Assembly: GCF_017309385.1 (NCBI RefSeq)
Contig: NZ_JAFJMJ010000001.1
Span: forward strand, 3,410,001-3,474,000
Direction: 5' to 3'
Length of the DNA: 64,000 nt
Source: Amycolatopsis sp. 195334CR
GTDB lineage: Bacteria; Actinomycetota; Actinomycetes; Mycobacteriales; Pseudonocardiaceae
In this document: piece after piece, positions 40,114-48,347 of the stretch
Numbering within the stretch: position 1 is the first letter of the stretch
Layout of the letters: each line of letters opens with the position of its first letter
The notes under the pieces: generated by a model
Told to the model about the DNA's origin: nothing
What the model saw: the letters and a program-made list of their open reading frames with translations, nothing else
Databases searched by the model: none
Position numbers and translations under genes: made by a program

Positions 40114-41434
40114 GACGTTTCCGGTCGAGCTTGCCGATGTGGGTGAGTGGTAGCTCGGCAACGAACTCCACGGTGGCCGGGACGAAGTGCGGCTGCCCCA
40201 GCGTGGTGGCCACGTGAGCACGCAACACCGAGGCGGTCACCGGGCCCTCGGCGACCACCATGGCGTGCAGCACAACACCGTCCGGAGTGGACCGTCCGAG
40301 GACGGCTGACTGCCGCACGCGGGGGTGCGCACCCAGCGCCTCCTCCACCCGCGCCGGGTGGACCTTCGTGCCGTGTTCGCCGGTGATGATCACGTCGTCC
40401 GAGCGGCCGTGCAGGTAGAGGTAACCGTCCTCGTCGAACTCCCCGAGGTCGCCGGTGCGCAGCCACTCCTGGTCGAACGGCCGGTCCAGGTAACCGTCCA
40501 TCAAGGACAGTCCCTGCACCAGCACCTCGCCGTCCTCGGCGACGCGGGCGCGCATGCCGGGCACGATGCGGCCGACTGAGGCGAGTCGCGAAGGGTGCCC
40601 CTCGTACTCGGCCGCGGTGATGGTGGCGATCATCGGCGCCTCGGTCAGGCCGTACCCCTGGCCGACGATCGGGCCGAACACCGCCAGCGCCTGCTCCAGC
40701 CGGTGCACCGGCAACGGGCTGGCGCCGAGCGAGACCGCGCGCAACGCGCTCAGGTCGGCCTCGGCGAGCCCCGGGTGGTCCAGCAGCGCGCCGAGCCGCG
40801 CCGGGGTCAGGCTGAACCGGGTGATCCGGTCCCCGGCCAGCGCGGCGACCACCGCACCGGGCTCGAAACCGTCGTGCAGCACCACGGTGTCCCCGCAGAG
40901 CAGGGCGCCGAGCACCGCGGCGTTCCCGGTCAGGTGCGAGATCGGCGCGACCACCAGGATCCGGTTCGGGCCCGCCGGATCGGGGTGGAAGACGTGCACC
41001 ATGCCCTCGTACGTGCCGGAGTGCCGGATCAGCTTGGGCGGGCCGGTGGTGCCGCCCGAGGTGAACACCGTCTCGGCGCGTTCGGGCAGCTCGATCTCGA
41101 CCGGATCCGCGTCCAGCGAAGCGGGGTCCAGCAGGACGGCGTCAGCCGCGTCGAGCGCGGCCTGGCGGTCGGAAGGCGCGGCGGACGCGGCGATCAGCAG
41201 CACCCGGCCCCCACGCAGTTGCGCGGCCAGCTGGGTGAGCACCGCGTCCGGCTCGTTGCCCGCGGCGATCGCGACGGTCCGGCCGTCCAGTGGAGGCAGC
41301 GCGGCGTGCAGCCGTCGCAGGCGCTGCCCGGCTTCCGCGTACGTCAGGTCCATTGTGGAGTGACGGAACAGGACCCGCCCGGCGTACTCGTCGAAGACCT
41401 CGAGCACGCGGTTCAGGAAGAAGCTTTTGTCCAC
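40106..41434 (-). CDS. AMP-binding acyl-CoA ligase-like enzyme
   Basis: 442 residues of the ANL (adenylate-forming) superfamily: A3 loop VFTSGGTTGPPKLIRHSG, A5 GYGLTEAP, A7 WLRTGDLGEFDEDGYLYLHGR and the C-terminal catalytic Lys in LTHIGKLDRKRLQ. It is shorter than most family members (about 500 or more), mainly in the N-terminal part. Likely activates a carboxylic acid as acyl-AMP; the substrate is unknown. GTG start 41434, with AAGG upstream, lies inside the end of the GNAT gene (22-bp overlap), so the two are co-translated. The stop lies in a palindromic repeat. Confidence 0.85.
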   Translation of the reverse strand: MDKSFFLNRVLEVFDEYAGRVLFRHSTMDLTYAEAGQRLRRLHAALPPLDGRTVAIAAGNEPDAVLTQLAAQLRGGRVLLIAASAAPSDRQAALDAADAVLLDPASLDADPVEIELPERAETVFTSGGTTGPPKLIRHSGTYEGMVHVFHPDPAGPNRILVVAPISHLTGNAAVLGALLCGDTVVLHDGFEPGAVVAALAGDRITRFSLTPARLGALLDHPGLAEADLSALRAVSLGASPLPVHRLEQALAVFGPIVGQGYGLTEAPMIATITAAEYEGHPSRLASVGRIVPGMRARVAEDGEVLVQGLSLMDGYLDRPFDQEWLRTGDLGEFDEDGYLYLHGRSDDVIITGEHGTKVHPARVEEALGAHPRVRQSAVLGRSTPDGVVLHAMVVAEGPVTASVLRAHVATTLGQPHFVPATVEFVAELPLTHIGKLDRKRLQ

Positions 41435-41943
41435 ACCAGGTCCTTCTCGCCCGCGGTCGGCACCACGGCTTCACCGATGTGCGTGAACCCGCAGCGCCGC
41501 GCGATCTTCGCCGACGCCTCGTTCGTCTCGGCGTGCCGGTATTCGACCAGCTTCAGGTCCAGCGCCCCGAACCCGAACCGCAGCGCCGCGGCCACGGCCA
41601 GCGTGCCGATCCCCTTGCCACGCCCGCGCGGGTGCACCCAGATCGCCGCCTCGGCGGTGCCCGCGGTCAGGTCGACCTGCTTCAGCCCGACCTCCCCGAG
41701 CAGGTCGCCGGTGGTCGGCTCGGCGATGGCCCACGAGCAGCGCGTGCCGTCGGCCCACTCCCGCGCCCGCAGCGCCACGTACTCCCCGGCTTCTTCGAGC
41801 GTGTCGATCGGGTAGTTCGGCACGTACCGGCGGTGCACCGGATCGCCGAACGCCTCCACCAGCGCGGGCCGGTCGTCCATCAGGTCGTCCGCGCGCAACT
41901 GCCGCAGGTAGTACGTGCCCGCGTTGATCTCCACCGGTTCCAC
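41413..41943 (-). CDS. GNAT-family acetyltransferase
   Basis: 176 residues. The acetyl-CoA site is AAIWVHPRGRGKGIGTLAVAAALRFGF and the C-terminal part ETNEASAKIARRCGFTHIGEAV is typical of RimJ/RimL-type N-acetyltransferases. It is 5' of, and overlaps, the acyl-CoA ligase-like gene. Target (ribosomal protein, amino acid or small molecule) cannot be told. Confidence 0.88.
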   Translation of the reverse strand: MEPVEINAGTYYLRQLRADDLMDDRPALVEAFGDPVHRRYVPNYPIDTLEEAGEYVALRAREWADGTRCSWAIAEPTTGDLLGEVGLKQVDLTAGTAEAAIWVHPRGRGKGIGTLAVAAALRFGFGALDLKLVEYRHAETNEASAKIARRCGFTHIGEAVVPTAGEKDLVWTKASS

Positions 41944-41965
41944 GCGATGAAGATACCCGCGCCGA

Positions 41966-42589
41966 TCAGCTCAGCAGGCCGCGCCGGTACGCCTCGCCGA
42001 CCGCCGCCGCGCGGTCGCGCACCTCCAGCTTCGCGTAGATGTGCAGCAGGTGCGTTTTGATGCTGGCCTCGCTGATGAACAGCTTCGCCGCGGCCATCCG
42101 GTTGGTGGCCCCGTCGGCGACCAGTTCGAGCACCTCCATCTCGCGCTTGGTCAGCGTGTTCTTCGGCGCGGGCGCCCGCATCTGGCCGAGCAGCTTGACC
42201 GCCACCGTCGGTGAGAGCACCGACTCGCCCTTGGCCGCCGCGCGCACCGCGCGCAGGAGTTCGGCGGTGGGCGCGTCCTTGAGCAGGTAACCGGTGGCAC
42301 CCGCTTCGATCGCGGGCAGCACGTCGGCCTCGGAGTCGAAGGTGGTCAGCACCAGCACCTTGGTGTGCGGCGCGATCTCGCGGAGTTCGCGGATCGCGGA
42401 CACCCCGTCCATCCGCGGCATGCGCAGGTCCATCAGCACCACGTCCGGGGCGAGCGCGCCCGCCAGCACCAGCGCTTCGGCGCCGTCGGCGGCCTCGCCG
42501 GCGATCTCCAGGTCGGTCTCGCCGACGAACGCGCCACGCAGGCCGTCCCGGACGATCGGGTGGTCGTCCACCAGCAGCAGCCTGATCAT
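41966..42589 (-). CDS. NarL/LuxR-type response regulator
   Basis: 207 residues. Receiver domain with acidic pair VDDH at 8-9, phospho-acceptor Asp54 (VVLMDLRMPRMDG), Thr in VLVLTTFD and Lys in YLLKD. The C-terminal LuxR-type HTH is LTKREMEVLELVADGATNRMAAAKLFISEASIKTHLLHIYAKL. The ATG overlaps the sensor kinase stop as ATGA. Its binding site may be the 20-bp palindrome upstream of the kinase gene (43896-43915), a common autoregulatory arrangement in this family. Confidence 0.94.
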   Translation of the reverse strand: MIRLLLVDDHPIVRDGLRGAFVGETDLEIAGEAADGAEALVLAGALAPDVVLMDLRMPRMDGVSAIRELREIAPHTKVLVLTTFDSEADVLPAIEAGATGYLLKDAPTAELLRAVRAAAKGESVLSPTVAVKLLGQMRAPAPKNTLTKREMEVLELVADGATNRMAAAKLFISEASIKTHLLHIYAKLEVRDRAAAVGEAYRRGLLS

Positions 42590-43821
42590 GTGGGCTCTCC
42601 GTTCGCGGTGACGATGGCCGGTAGCTGGGCGTTGATCGTGGTGCCTTCGCCGGGGGTGCTCTCCACGGCGAGCGTGCCCGCCACGCGCTGCACCCGCTGG
42701 CGCATGCCGGACAGGCCGAACCCGCCGCTGTCCGACGGCGCTCCCGGGGTGAAGCCGACGCCGTCGTCGCGCACGTCCAGCATCACCACGTCGTCCACAT
42801 AGGACAAGGTGAGCGCGACGCGGCTGGCCTTCGCGTGCTTGCCGGTGTTGGTCAGCGCCTCCTGCGCGACGCGGTAGAGGGTGACCTCCAGGTCCGGCAG
42901 CAGCGGGCGCGGGTCGCCGGTGACCTCCACCTTGACCGGCACACCGGAGGTGTCGGTCCAGGTGCGGCCGAGTTCGGCCATCGCGTCCGGCAGGCGGGAG
43001 TCGGCCAGGCGTTCCGGGCGGAGCGCGCGCACCGAGCGCCGCGCCTCGGTCAGGTTCTCCCTGGCCAGGGCGTGCACGTTGTCGAGGTGGCGCTGGCGTC
43101 GTTCGGCGTCGGCACCGCTGCGTTCGGCGGCCTGCAACTGGGTGATGATCCCGGCCAGGCCCTGGGCGATGGTGTCGTGGATTTCCCCGGCCATGCGCTG
43201 GCGTTCGTCGAGCACGCCGGTTTCCCTGGCCTGGCTGAGCAGCTGGGCGTGCAGTCCGGCGTTCTCCTCCAGCGCGGTTTCCAGCTTGGCGTTGGCTTCT
43301 TCGAGCTGGGCGTTGGACTTGCGGCGCTTCTCGCTCTCCGAGCCGACCACCCAGCCCGCGTAGAGCAGGGGCGCGGCCACCGAGACCAGGGTCACCCAGG
43401 TCGGGCCGTCCGTGCCGCCGCGCGCGACCATCGGCAGGATCGCGGTCGCGGCCACGCCGAAGAAGCTCATCCGGGGCGTGAGCAGGCCGAAGGCCAGCGG
43501 GTAGCCGACCGAGGCGAACACCGCGAAGCCGTCGCCGCGCGGGCTCAGCGCGGTGGCCAGTGCGAGGAAGCCGAGGTAGTAGAGCACCACCAGCCCCGGG
43601 GTCGACGTCCGGCGGGGGAACACCCAGATCACCAGCGGCATCCAGAGGGTGGCCGCGCCGATCAGCACGAGCGTGCTGGTGGCGGTGGTCGCGTCGGGGG
43701 CGGTGAGCACGTGCCAGACGGCCGAGATGGCCAGCCCGGCGAGCCCGACCGCGGCGAACACGCAGCCCGCACGCCGCTCGTCGCGGCGGGACAGCGTTCT
43801 CGGCAGCACTCCGACCAACAT
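42586..43821 (-). CDS. Sensor histidine kinase (NarL-group)
   Basis: 411 residues from ATG 43821, chosen for GGAGGTGAGG directly upstream; ATGs at 43848 and 43851 lack a site. The N-terminal half has five to six membrane helices without a large extracellular domain, suggesting sensing within or at the membrane. A coiled coil (SNAQLEEANAKLETALEENAGLHAQLL) leads to the HisKA_3 box RQRMAGEIHDTIAQGL with the phospho-His, and an HATPase domain (EALTNTGKHAKASRVAL, DDGVGFTPG, GFGLSGMRQR). Cognate to the overlapping response regulator. The stimulus is unknown; envelope stress is plausible given the DUF1707 neighbour. Confidence 0.93.
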   Translation of the reverse strand: MLVGVLPRTLSRRDERRAGCVFAAVGLAGLAISAVWHVLTAPDATTATSTLVLIGAATLWMPLVIWVFPRRTSTPGLVVLYYLGFLALATALSPRGDGFAVFASVGYPLAFGLLTPRMSFFGVAATAILPMVARGGTDGPTWVTLVSVAAPLLYAGWVVGSESEKRRKSNAQLEEANAKLETALEENAGLHAQLLSQARETGVLDERQRMAGEIHDTIAQGLAGIITQLQAAERSGADAERRQRHLDNVHALARENLTEARRSVRALRPERLADSRLPDAMAELGRTWTDTSGVPVKVEVTGDPRPLLPDLEVTLYRVAQEALTNTGKHAKASRVALTLSYVDDVVMLDVRDDGVGFTPGAPSDSGGFGLSGMRQRVQRVAGTLAVESTPGEGTTINAQLPAIVTANGEPT

Positions 43822-43895
43822 CCTCACCTCCCGTTTCCCGCGATTCATCATCGCAGCGGAAAACTGGGTGAAAGGTCGGCGATCTCGTCAATCCC

Positions 43896-43915
43896 CATCC
43901 ACCGATCGGTGGATG
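43896..43915. promoter_or_regulatory. Perfect 20-bp palindrome upstream of two-component operon
   Basis: CATCCACCGATCGGTGGATG is fully self-complementary. It lies 75 bp upstream of the kinase start and 3 bp beyond the stop of the DUF1707 gene. The length, symmetry and position fit a dimer-binding operator, most simply for the response regulator at 41966-42589. Confidence 0.65.
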
Positions 43916-43917
43916 AA

Positions 43918-44328
43918 CTACCCACGTCGATTGCCGCGCTGGAAGCCGCCAGCCAGCAGGGCGGCGGCCGCGGGCAGCAGGAACACCGGCCAGAAGCCGC
44001 GCGCCACGGTGAAGAAGAGGACCAGCGCGATCACCGCGGTGATCGGCACCGCCTTCGCGGCCAGCGCCTGGGCCGGGGTCAGCCGCGGCGCCGGGCCGGT
44101 GATCGACGGGGTGAACAGCTCGCGGCTGAGCACGCTCGGGTGCGGCGCGGGGAGGTCCGCGAACAGCGGTTCCAGCTCCCCGCGCCGGGTGGCCACGGTG
44201 ACCTTCGCCGAGCGGTCGGCGTACTCGTCCACGTCGAGCCTGCCGGTGCGGACGTGCTCTTCGAGCGCGTCCAGCGCCTCCTGCCGCTCGGCGTTGCTCA
44301 GCCGCATCTCGCCCGGGTTGTCACCCAT
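43918..44328 (-). CDS. DUF1707-domain membrane protein
   Basis: 136 residues. Residues 8-60 are a DUF1707 domain (MRLSNAERQEALDALEEHVRTGRLDVDEYADRSAKVTVATRRGELEPLFADLP), a short helical module common in actinobacterial envelope-stress proteins. The C-terminal part has two close membrane helices (AVIALVLFFTVARG, PVFLLPAAAALLAGG). It sits directly upstream of the two-component operon in the same direction, a frequent pairing, and may be part of that sensory unit. Function unknown. Confidence 0.85.
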   Translation of the reverse strand: MGDNPGEMRLSNAERQEALDALEEHVRTGRLDVDEYADRSAKVTVATRRGELEPLFADLPAPHPSVLSRELFTPSITGPAPRLTPAQALAAKAVPITAVIALVLFFTVARGFWPVFLLPAAAALLAGGFQRGNRRG

Positions 44329-44404
44329 GGGACGAGTCTACGGTTGGAATCGAGGCCGAGCGCGCAGCGCTTCCGTTGAGGGTGGTGGTGGGCTGGCGGG
44401 CGGG

Positions 44405-46204
44405 TCAGTCCTTCAGCTCCAGCAGCGCGGTGCCCTGGGAGACCGCCGCGCCGACCTCCGCGGTCAGGCCGGTGACCGTGCCCGACTTGTGCGCGGTGAC
44501 CGGGTTCTCCATCTTCATCGCCTCCAGCACCACGATCAGCTCACCGGCCTCGACCTGCTGGCCCTCTTCGACCGCGACCTTGACGATGGTGCCCTGCATC
44601 GGCGCGGTCACCGCGTCGCCGCTGACCGCGGTCTTGCCGCCGCCGCTGCGCTTGCGCGGCTTGGCCTTGGCCACCGCGGCACCGGCGCCACCGCCACCAC
44701 CGAGGGCCAGGTTGCCGGGCAGGCTGACCTCCAGCCGCCGCCCGCCGACCTCGACCACCACGTTCTGCCGCGGCTGCTCCTCGTCCTCGACCTCGGCCGG
44801 GGAGGTGAACGGCTCGATCTGGTTGTCGAACTCGGTCTCGATCCAGCGGGTGTGCACGCTGAACGTCGTGCCGTCGCCGATGAACGCCGGGTCGCGCACG
44901 ATCGCGCGGTGGAACGGGATCACCGTGGCCAGGCCCTCGGCGACCAGCTCGTCCAGTGCGCGGCGGCTGCGCTCCAGCGCGTTCTCCCGGTCGGAACCGG
45001 TGACGATCAGCTTCGCCAGCATCGAGTCGAACTGCCCGCCGATCACGCTGCCGGACTCGACGCCCGAGTCGACGCGGACACCGGGACCGCTCGGCGCGAC
45101 GAAGTTGGTCACCGTGCCGGGCGCGGGCAGGAAGTTGCGGCCGGCGTCCTCGCCGTTGATGCGGAACTCGATCGAGTGGCCGCGCGGCTCCGGGTCCTCG
45201 GTGAAGCGCAGCTTCTCGCCGCGCGCGATGGCGAACTGCTCGCGCACCAGGTCGAGGCCGGTGGTCTCCTCGGACACCGGGTGCTCCACCTGCAGGCGGG
45301 TGTTCACCTCCAGGAAGGAGATGGTGCCGTCGGTGCCGACCAGGTACTCGACCGTGCCGGCGCCGGAGTACTGCGCCTCGGCGCAGATGGCCTTCGCCGA
45401 GCTGTGGATGGTGGCGCGCTGCTCGTCGGAGAGGAAGGGCGCGGGGGCCTCCTCCACCAGCTTCTGGTGCCGCCGCTGGAGCGAGCAGTCACGCGTGCCG
45501 ACCACGATCACGTTGCCGTGCTGGTCGGCCAGCACCTGCGCCTCGACGTGGCGCGGCTTGTCCAGGTAGCGCTCCACGAAGCACTCACCGCGGCCGAACG
45601 CCGCCACCGCCTCGCGGGTGGCCGACTCGAACAGCTCGGGGATCTCCTCGATGGTCCTGGCCACCTTCAGCCCGCGGCCACCACCACCGAACGCGGCCTT
45701 GATGGCCACCGGCAGCCCGTGCTCCTCGGCGAAGGCGATGATCTCCTCGGCTCCGGCCACCGGCTCCTTGGTGCCCGGCACCAGCGGCGCGCCGGCCTTG
45801 AGCGCGATGTGCCGCGCGGTCACCTTGTCGCCGAGGTCGCGGATGGCCTGCGGGGTTGGGCCGATCCAGGTCAGCCCGGCGTCCAGCACGGCCTGCGCGA
45901 AGTCGGCGTTCTCGGAGAGGAAGCCGTAACCGGGGTGCACCGCGTCGGCGCCCGAGCGGGCGGCGACGTCGAGCAGCTTGTCGAAGACCAGGTAGCTCTC
46001 CGCCGCGGTGGTCCCGCCCAGTGCGAAGGCTTCGTCGGCCAGCCGGACGTGGGGTGCGTCGCGATCGGGATCGGCGTAGACCGCGACGCTGGCGATGCCC
46101 GCGTCCTTGGCCGCTCGGATGACCCGTACCGCGATTTCGCCGCGGTTGGCGACCAGCACCTTCGTCACCGGTCCGCCCTGGCTCGCGCTGGCTGCTTCGG
46201 GCAC
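44405..46204 (-). CDS. accA3: Acyl-CoA carboxylase alpha subunit (BC-BCCP)
   Basis: 599 residues. An N-terminal biotin carboxylase ([36 protein letters not shown]-grasp loop [27 protein letters not shown]) is followed by a Gly/Ala hinge and a biotinyl domain with EAMKM for Lys biotinylation. Carboxylates biotin with bicarbonate and ATP for acetyl-/propionyl-CoA carboxylases; the beta subunit AccD5 and epsilon AccE5 lie at 63.4-64 kb. GTG start at 46204 after GGAGGTAGG. Counterpart of Rv3285. Supplies methylmalonyl-CoA for lipid synthesis or receives propionyl-CoA for mutA/mutB. Confidence 0.96.
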   Translation of the reverse strand: MPEAASASQGGPVTKVLVANRGEIAVRVIRAAKDAGIASVAVYADPDRDAPHVRLADEAFALGGTTAAESYLVFDKLLDVAARSGADAVHPGYGFLSENADFAQAVLDAGLTWIGPTPQAIRDLGDKVTARHIALKAGAPLVPGTKEPVAGAEEIIAFAEEHGLPVAIKAAFGGGGRGLKVARTIEEIPELFESATREAVAAFGRGECFVERYLDKPRHVEAQVLADQHGNVIVVGTRDCSLQRRHQKLVEEAPAPFLSDEQRATIHSSAKAICAEAQYSGAGTVEYLVGTDGTISFLEVNTRLQVEHPVSEETTGLDLVREQFAIARGEKLRFTEDPEPRGHSIEFRINGEDAGRNFLPAPGTVTNFVAPSGPGVRVDSGVESGSVIGGQFDSMLAKLIVTGSDRENALERSRRALDELVAEGLATVIPFHRAIVRDPAFIGDGTTFSVHTRWIETEFDNQIEPFTSPAEVEDEEQPRQNVVVEVGGRRLEVSLPGNLALGGGGGAGAAVAKAKPRKRSGGGKTAVSGDAVTAPMQGTIVKVAVEEGQQVEAGELIVVLEAMKMENPVTAHKSGTVTGLTAEVGAAVSQGTALLELKD

Positions 46205-46242
46205 GCCCTACCTCCATGTGTGGCTACTGGCTTCGCAGCAGT

Positions 46243-46836
46243 TTACGGACTTGGCGTCGAGTTCGTCTTGAGAGCCGAGTCACCCTCGCGGGTCAGCTCG
46301 TCCATCGGCGGGAAGCGATCCGCGATGGATTTCTCCAGGAAATCCCCGACCCAGCCATCTGTATCGTGGAAGAACCGAATGGACACGTAATCCGGCTTCG
46401 TGCCCATGTCGAACCAGTGCGTGGTCTTCGCCGGCACGCTGAGCAGATCGCCCGCGGTGCACAGCACGGCGTGCACCTTCCCCGCCAGGTGCAGGTAGAA
46501 CACGCCGGAGCCGCGCGCGAAGAAGCGGTCCTCGTCGTCGTCGTGGGTGTGCTCGCTGAGGAACTTCGCCCGCGCTTCGGCCGCGCCGGGATCCTCCGGG
46601 CTGAGGCTCTTGACGTCGACGAAGGTGTAGCCCTCGGTGCGGATCACCTCGTCGACCTCGGCGCGGTAGGCGTCGAGCACCTGCTCCTCGGTCGGCGTGG
46701 CGGGCAGCTCCCGCACCGGCCACCGGTCGAACTTGACCCCCAGCTCGCCCAGCACGGCGCCGATCTCCTCGGCGTCGGTGGTGCGCCGGAGCACCGTGGC
46801 GGGATCTTGCTCCGCCCAGACGGTCAGCAGGGTCAT
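46243..46836 (-). CDS. mtnD: Acireductone dioxygenase
   Basis: 197 residues, cupin metalloenzyme of methionine salvage that cleaves acireductone with O2 to the keto-acid precursor of methionine (Fe form) or to an off-pathway product with CO (Ni form). The metal motif is HTHDDDEDRFF (His, His, Glu), with a further His in TTHWFDMGT. ATG at 46836 is chosen for AAAGGTGG upstream; GTG 46845 is an alternative. It follows mtnB by 22 bp, last gene of the salvage run. Confidence 0.95.
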   Translation of the reverse strand: MTLLTVWAEQDPATVLRRTTDAEEIGAVLGELGVKFDRWPVRELPATPTEEQVLDAYRAEVDEVIRTEGYTFVDVKSLSPEDPGAAEARAKFLSEHTHDDDEDRFFARGSGVFYLHLAGKVHAVLCTAGDLLSVPAKTTHWFDMGTKPDYVSIRFFHDTDGWVGDFLEKSIADRFPPMDELTREGDSALKTNSTPSP

Positions 46837-46858
46837 GATGGCCACCTTTCACCTGTTC

Positions 46859-47479
46859 TCACTGGGGAGACCCCTCGAATGCACGGTACAAGCGGGTTCT
46901 GAAGCGGAGCAGCCATTCGAGGCACTCGAGGCGCTGGCGGGCGTGGGCGAGGTCGTCGCCCCAGACGTAGATGCCGTGCCGCGCGACGATCAGCGCCGGG
47001 GTGTCGGCGCGGAACCCGGCTTCGAAGGCGTCCCCGAGCACGCGCATGTCCTGGTCGTTCGGCACCACCGGCACGGTGACCAGGTCGTCGTGCGCGCGGC
47101 GGCCGAAGCCCTTGAGCATCTCCAGGTCGCGCAGTTCGACGCCGTCCGGCCAGAACTCGGCGGCGAGCACCGGCGCCATCGCGTGGACGTGCACCACCGC
47201 GCCCGCGCCGGCCACCCCGGCGATCCGCGCGTGCAGGCCCGCTTCGGCCGACGGCGCCTGGTCCTGGCCGGGCACGGCCTGGCCGTCGGCGTCCACTTCG
47301 ACCACGTCCTTCGCGGTCAGCGCGCCCTTGTCCAGCCCGCTCGCGGTGACCGCCAGCCGCAGCGGATCCCGGGAGAGCGTGACCGAGAGGTTGCCCGAGG
47401 TGCCGCGCATCCAGCCCATCGCCTCGTAGCGCGCGGATTCGGTGGCGAGTGCGCGTCCGGCCAGGTCGAGCACGCTCAT
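46859..47479 (-). CDS. mtnB: Methylthioribulose-1-phosphate dehydratase
   Basis: 206 residues of the class II aldolase/adducin family. GWMRGTSGNLSVTLSRD is the phosphate-binding start; metal ligands lie in VVHVHAMAPV and VARHGIYVWG. Removes water from 5-methylthioribulose-1-phosphate in methionine salvage. The start overlaps the mtnC stop by 4 bp (ATGA), fixing both ends and the operon. Confidence 0.94.
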   Translation of the reverse strand: MSVLDLAGRALATESARYEAMGWMRGTSGNLSVTLSRDPLRLAVTASGLDKGALTAKDVVEVDADGQAVPGQDQAPSAEAGLHARIAGVAGAGAVVHVHAMAPVLAAEFWPDGVELRDLEMLKGFGRRAHDDLVTVPVVPNDQDMRVLGDAFEAGFRADTPALIVARHGIYVWGDDLAHARQRLECLEWLLRFRTRLYRAFEGSPQ

Positions 47480-48195
47480 CCGAGCCCGATTTCAAGGTCG
47501 TCGAACGAAGCCACCGTGCGGTGCAGGCCGAAGTCGGCCTTCTCGTACGGCTCGCCGGACCGCGCCAGGCCGACGACCTGCCAGCCCGCGGTCTTCGCGG
47601 CGTCCAGTTCGGCCGGGACATCGGAGAGGAACAGGATCTCCGAGGGCAGCGGGTCGCCGAGGCCGTGCGCGATGGCGTGGTAGGAGGCGGCTTCGCGCTT
47701 CGGGCCCGCGTTCACCGTGTCGAAGTGGTGCTGGAAGAACGGGCGCAGATCGCCCTCGGTGGTGTTGGAGAAGGAGGCGATCTGGCCGGGCACCGAGCCG
47801 GAGGAGAACACGGCCAGCGCCAGGCCGCGGTCGCGCCACGCCCGCAGCGCCGGGACCACGTCCGGGAAGTACTCCGAGGTCAGTTCCCCTCGGGCGTAAC
47901 CCTGTTCCCAGATCAGTCCCTGCAAGGTCTTGAGCGGGGCGGCTTTTTTGTCCTCGTCCATCCAGGAATGCAGTACGCGCACCACTTCCCCGGTACCCGC
48001 GTCGGCGGGCAGGCCGCCCTCGGTGCGGGTCGCCTCGACCGCCTCGGTGACCCGCGGGTCCTCCGGGTGCTCGTCGATCCACGGGCCGAGCCGGGGCCGG
48101 GCGTAGTCGTAGAGCACCACGTGGACCTGGCTGGTGGCGGTCAGCGTGCCTTCGATGTCGAGGACCACCCAGCGGGTGGTCAGCTGCTCGCTCAC
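47476..48195 (-). CDS. mtnC: Acireductone synthase (enolase-phosphatase E1)
   Basis: 239 residues of HAD type, converting the diketone phosphate to acireductone by enolisation then dephosphorylation. Motif I is VVLDIEGTLT, the DxEGT form typical of MtnC. Later motifs are FSSGSVPGQ, GPKREAASY and LFLSDVPAELDAAKTAGW. GTG start at 48195 after AAGGAG; the frame remains open upstream through a hairpin-rich spacer, but that extension has no family similarity. Stop overlaps mtnB start. Confidence 0.94.
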   Translation of the reverse strand: MSEQLTTRWVVLDIEGTLTATSQVHVVLYDYARPRLGPWIDEHPEDPRVTEAVEATRTEGGLPADAGTGEVVRVLHSWMDEDKKAAPLKTLQGLIWEQGYARGELTSEYFPDVVPALRAWRDRGLALAVFSSGSVPGQIASFSNTTEGDLRPFFQHHFDTVNAGPKREAASYHAIAHGLGDPLPSEILFLSDVPAELDAAKTAGWQVVGLARSGEPYEKADFGLHRTVASFDDLEIGLG

Positions 48196-48347
48196 GATTC
48201 TCCTTGTCGTCGGCCGCGCCTTCGGCGCGGCGGGCGAGGTCGCCGGGAAGCCGAGGGCTTCCCTCGGCACGTCAGACCGCTGGGCGGCCTGACGCACCTC
48301 AGTCCAGCCCTCGGCGCGACCTCGCGATGTAAGTGGTGAAGCGGTCG
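48196..48347 (-). other. Hairpin-rich spacer between mtnA and mtnC
   Basis: About 150 bp on the operon's transcript able to form three successive stems: GTCAG/CTGAC around CCGC/GCGG, a strong GCCGAGGG/CCCTCGGC with 3-nt loop, and CCGCGCC/GGCGCGG with loop GAA ending 15 bp before the mtnC start. It may be a dispersed repeat, an RNA-processing or attenuation site, or an untested riboregulator; I see no match to a SAM riboswitch. Confidence 0.5.

Noticed and set aside
48196..48347. SAM riboswitch upstream of mtnC
   Set aside because: Strong stems exist, but no arrangement matching a known SAM-binding core was found, and the spacer is inside the operon rather than in its leader.
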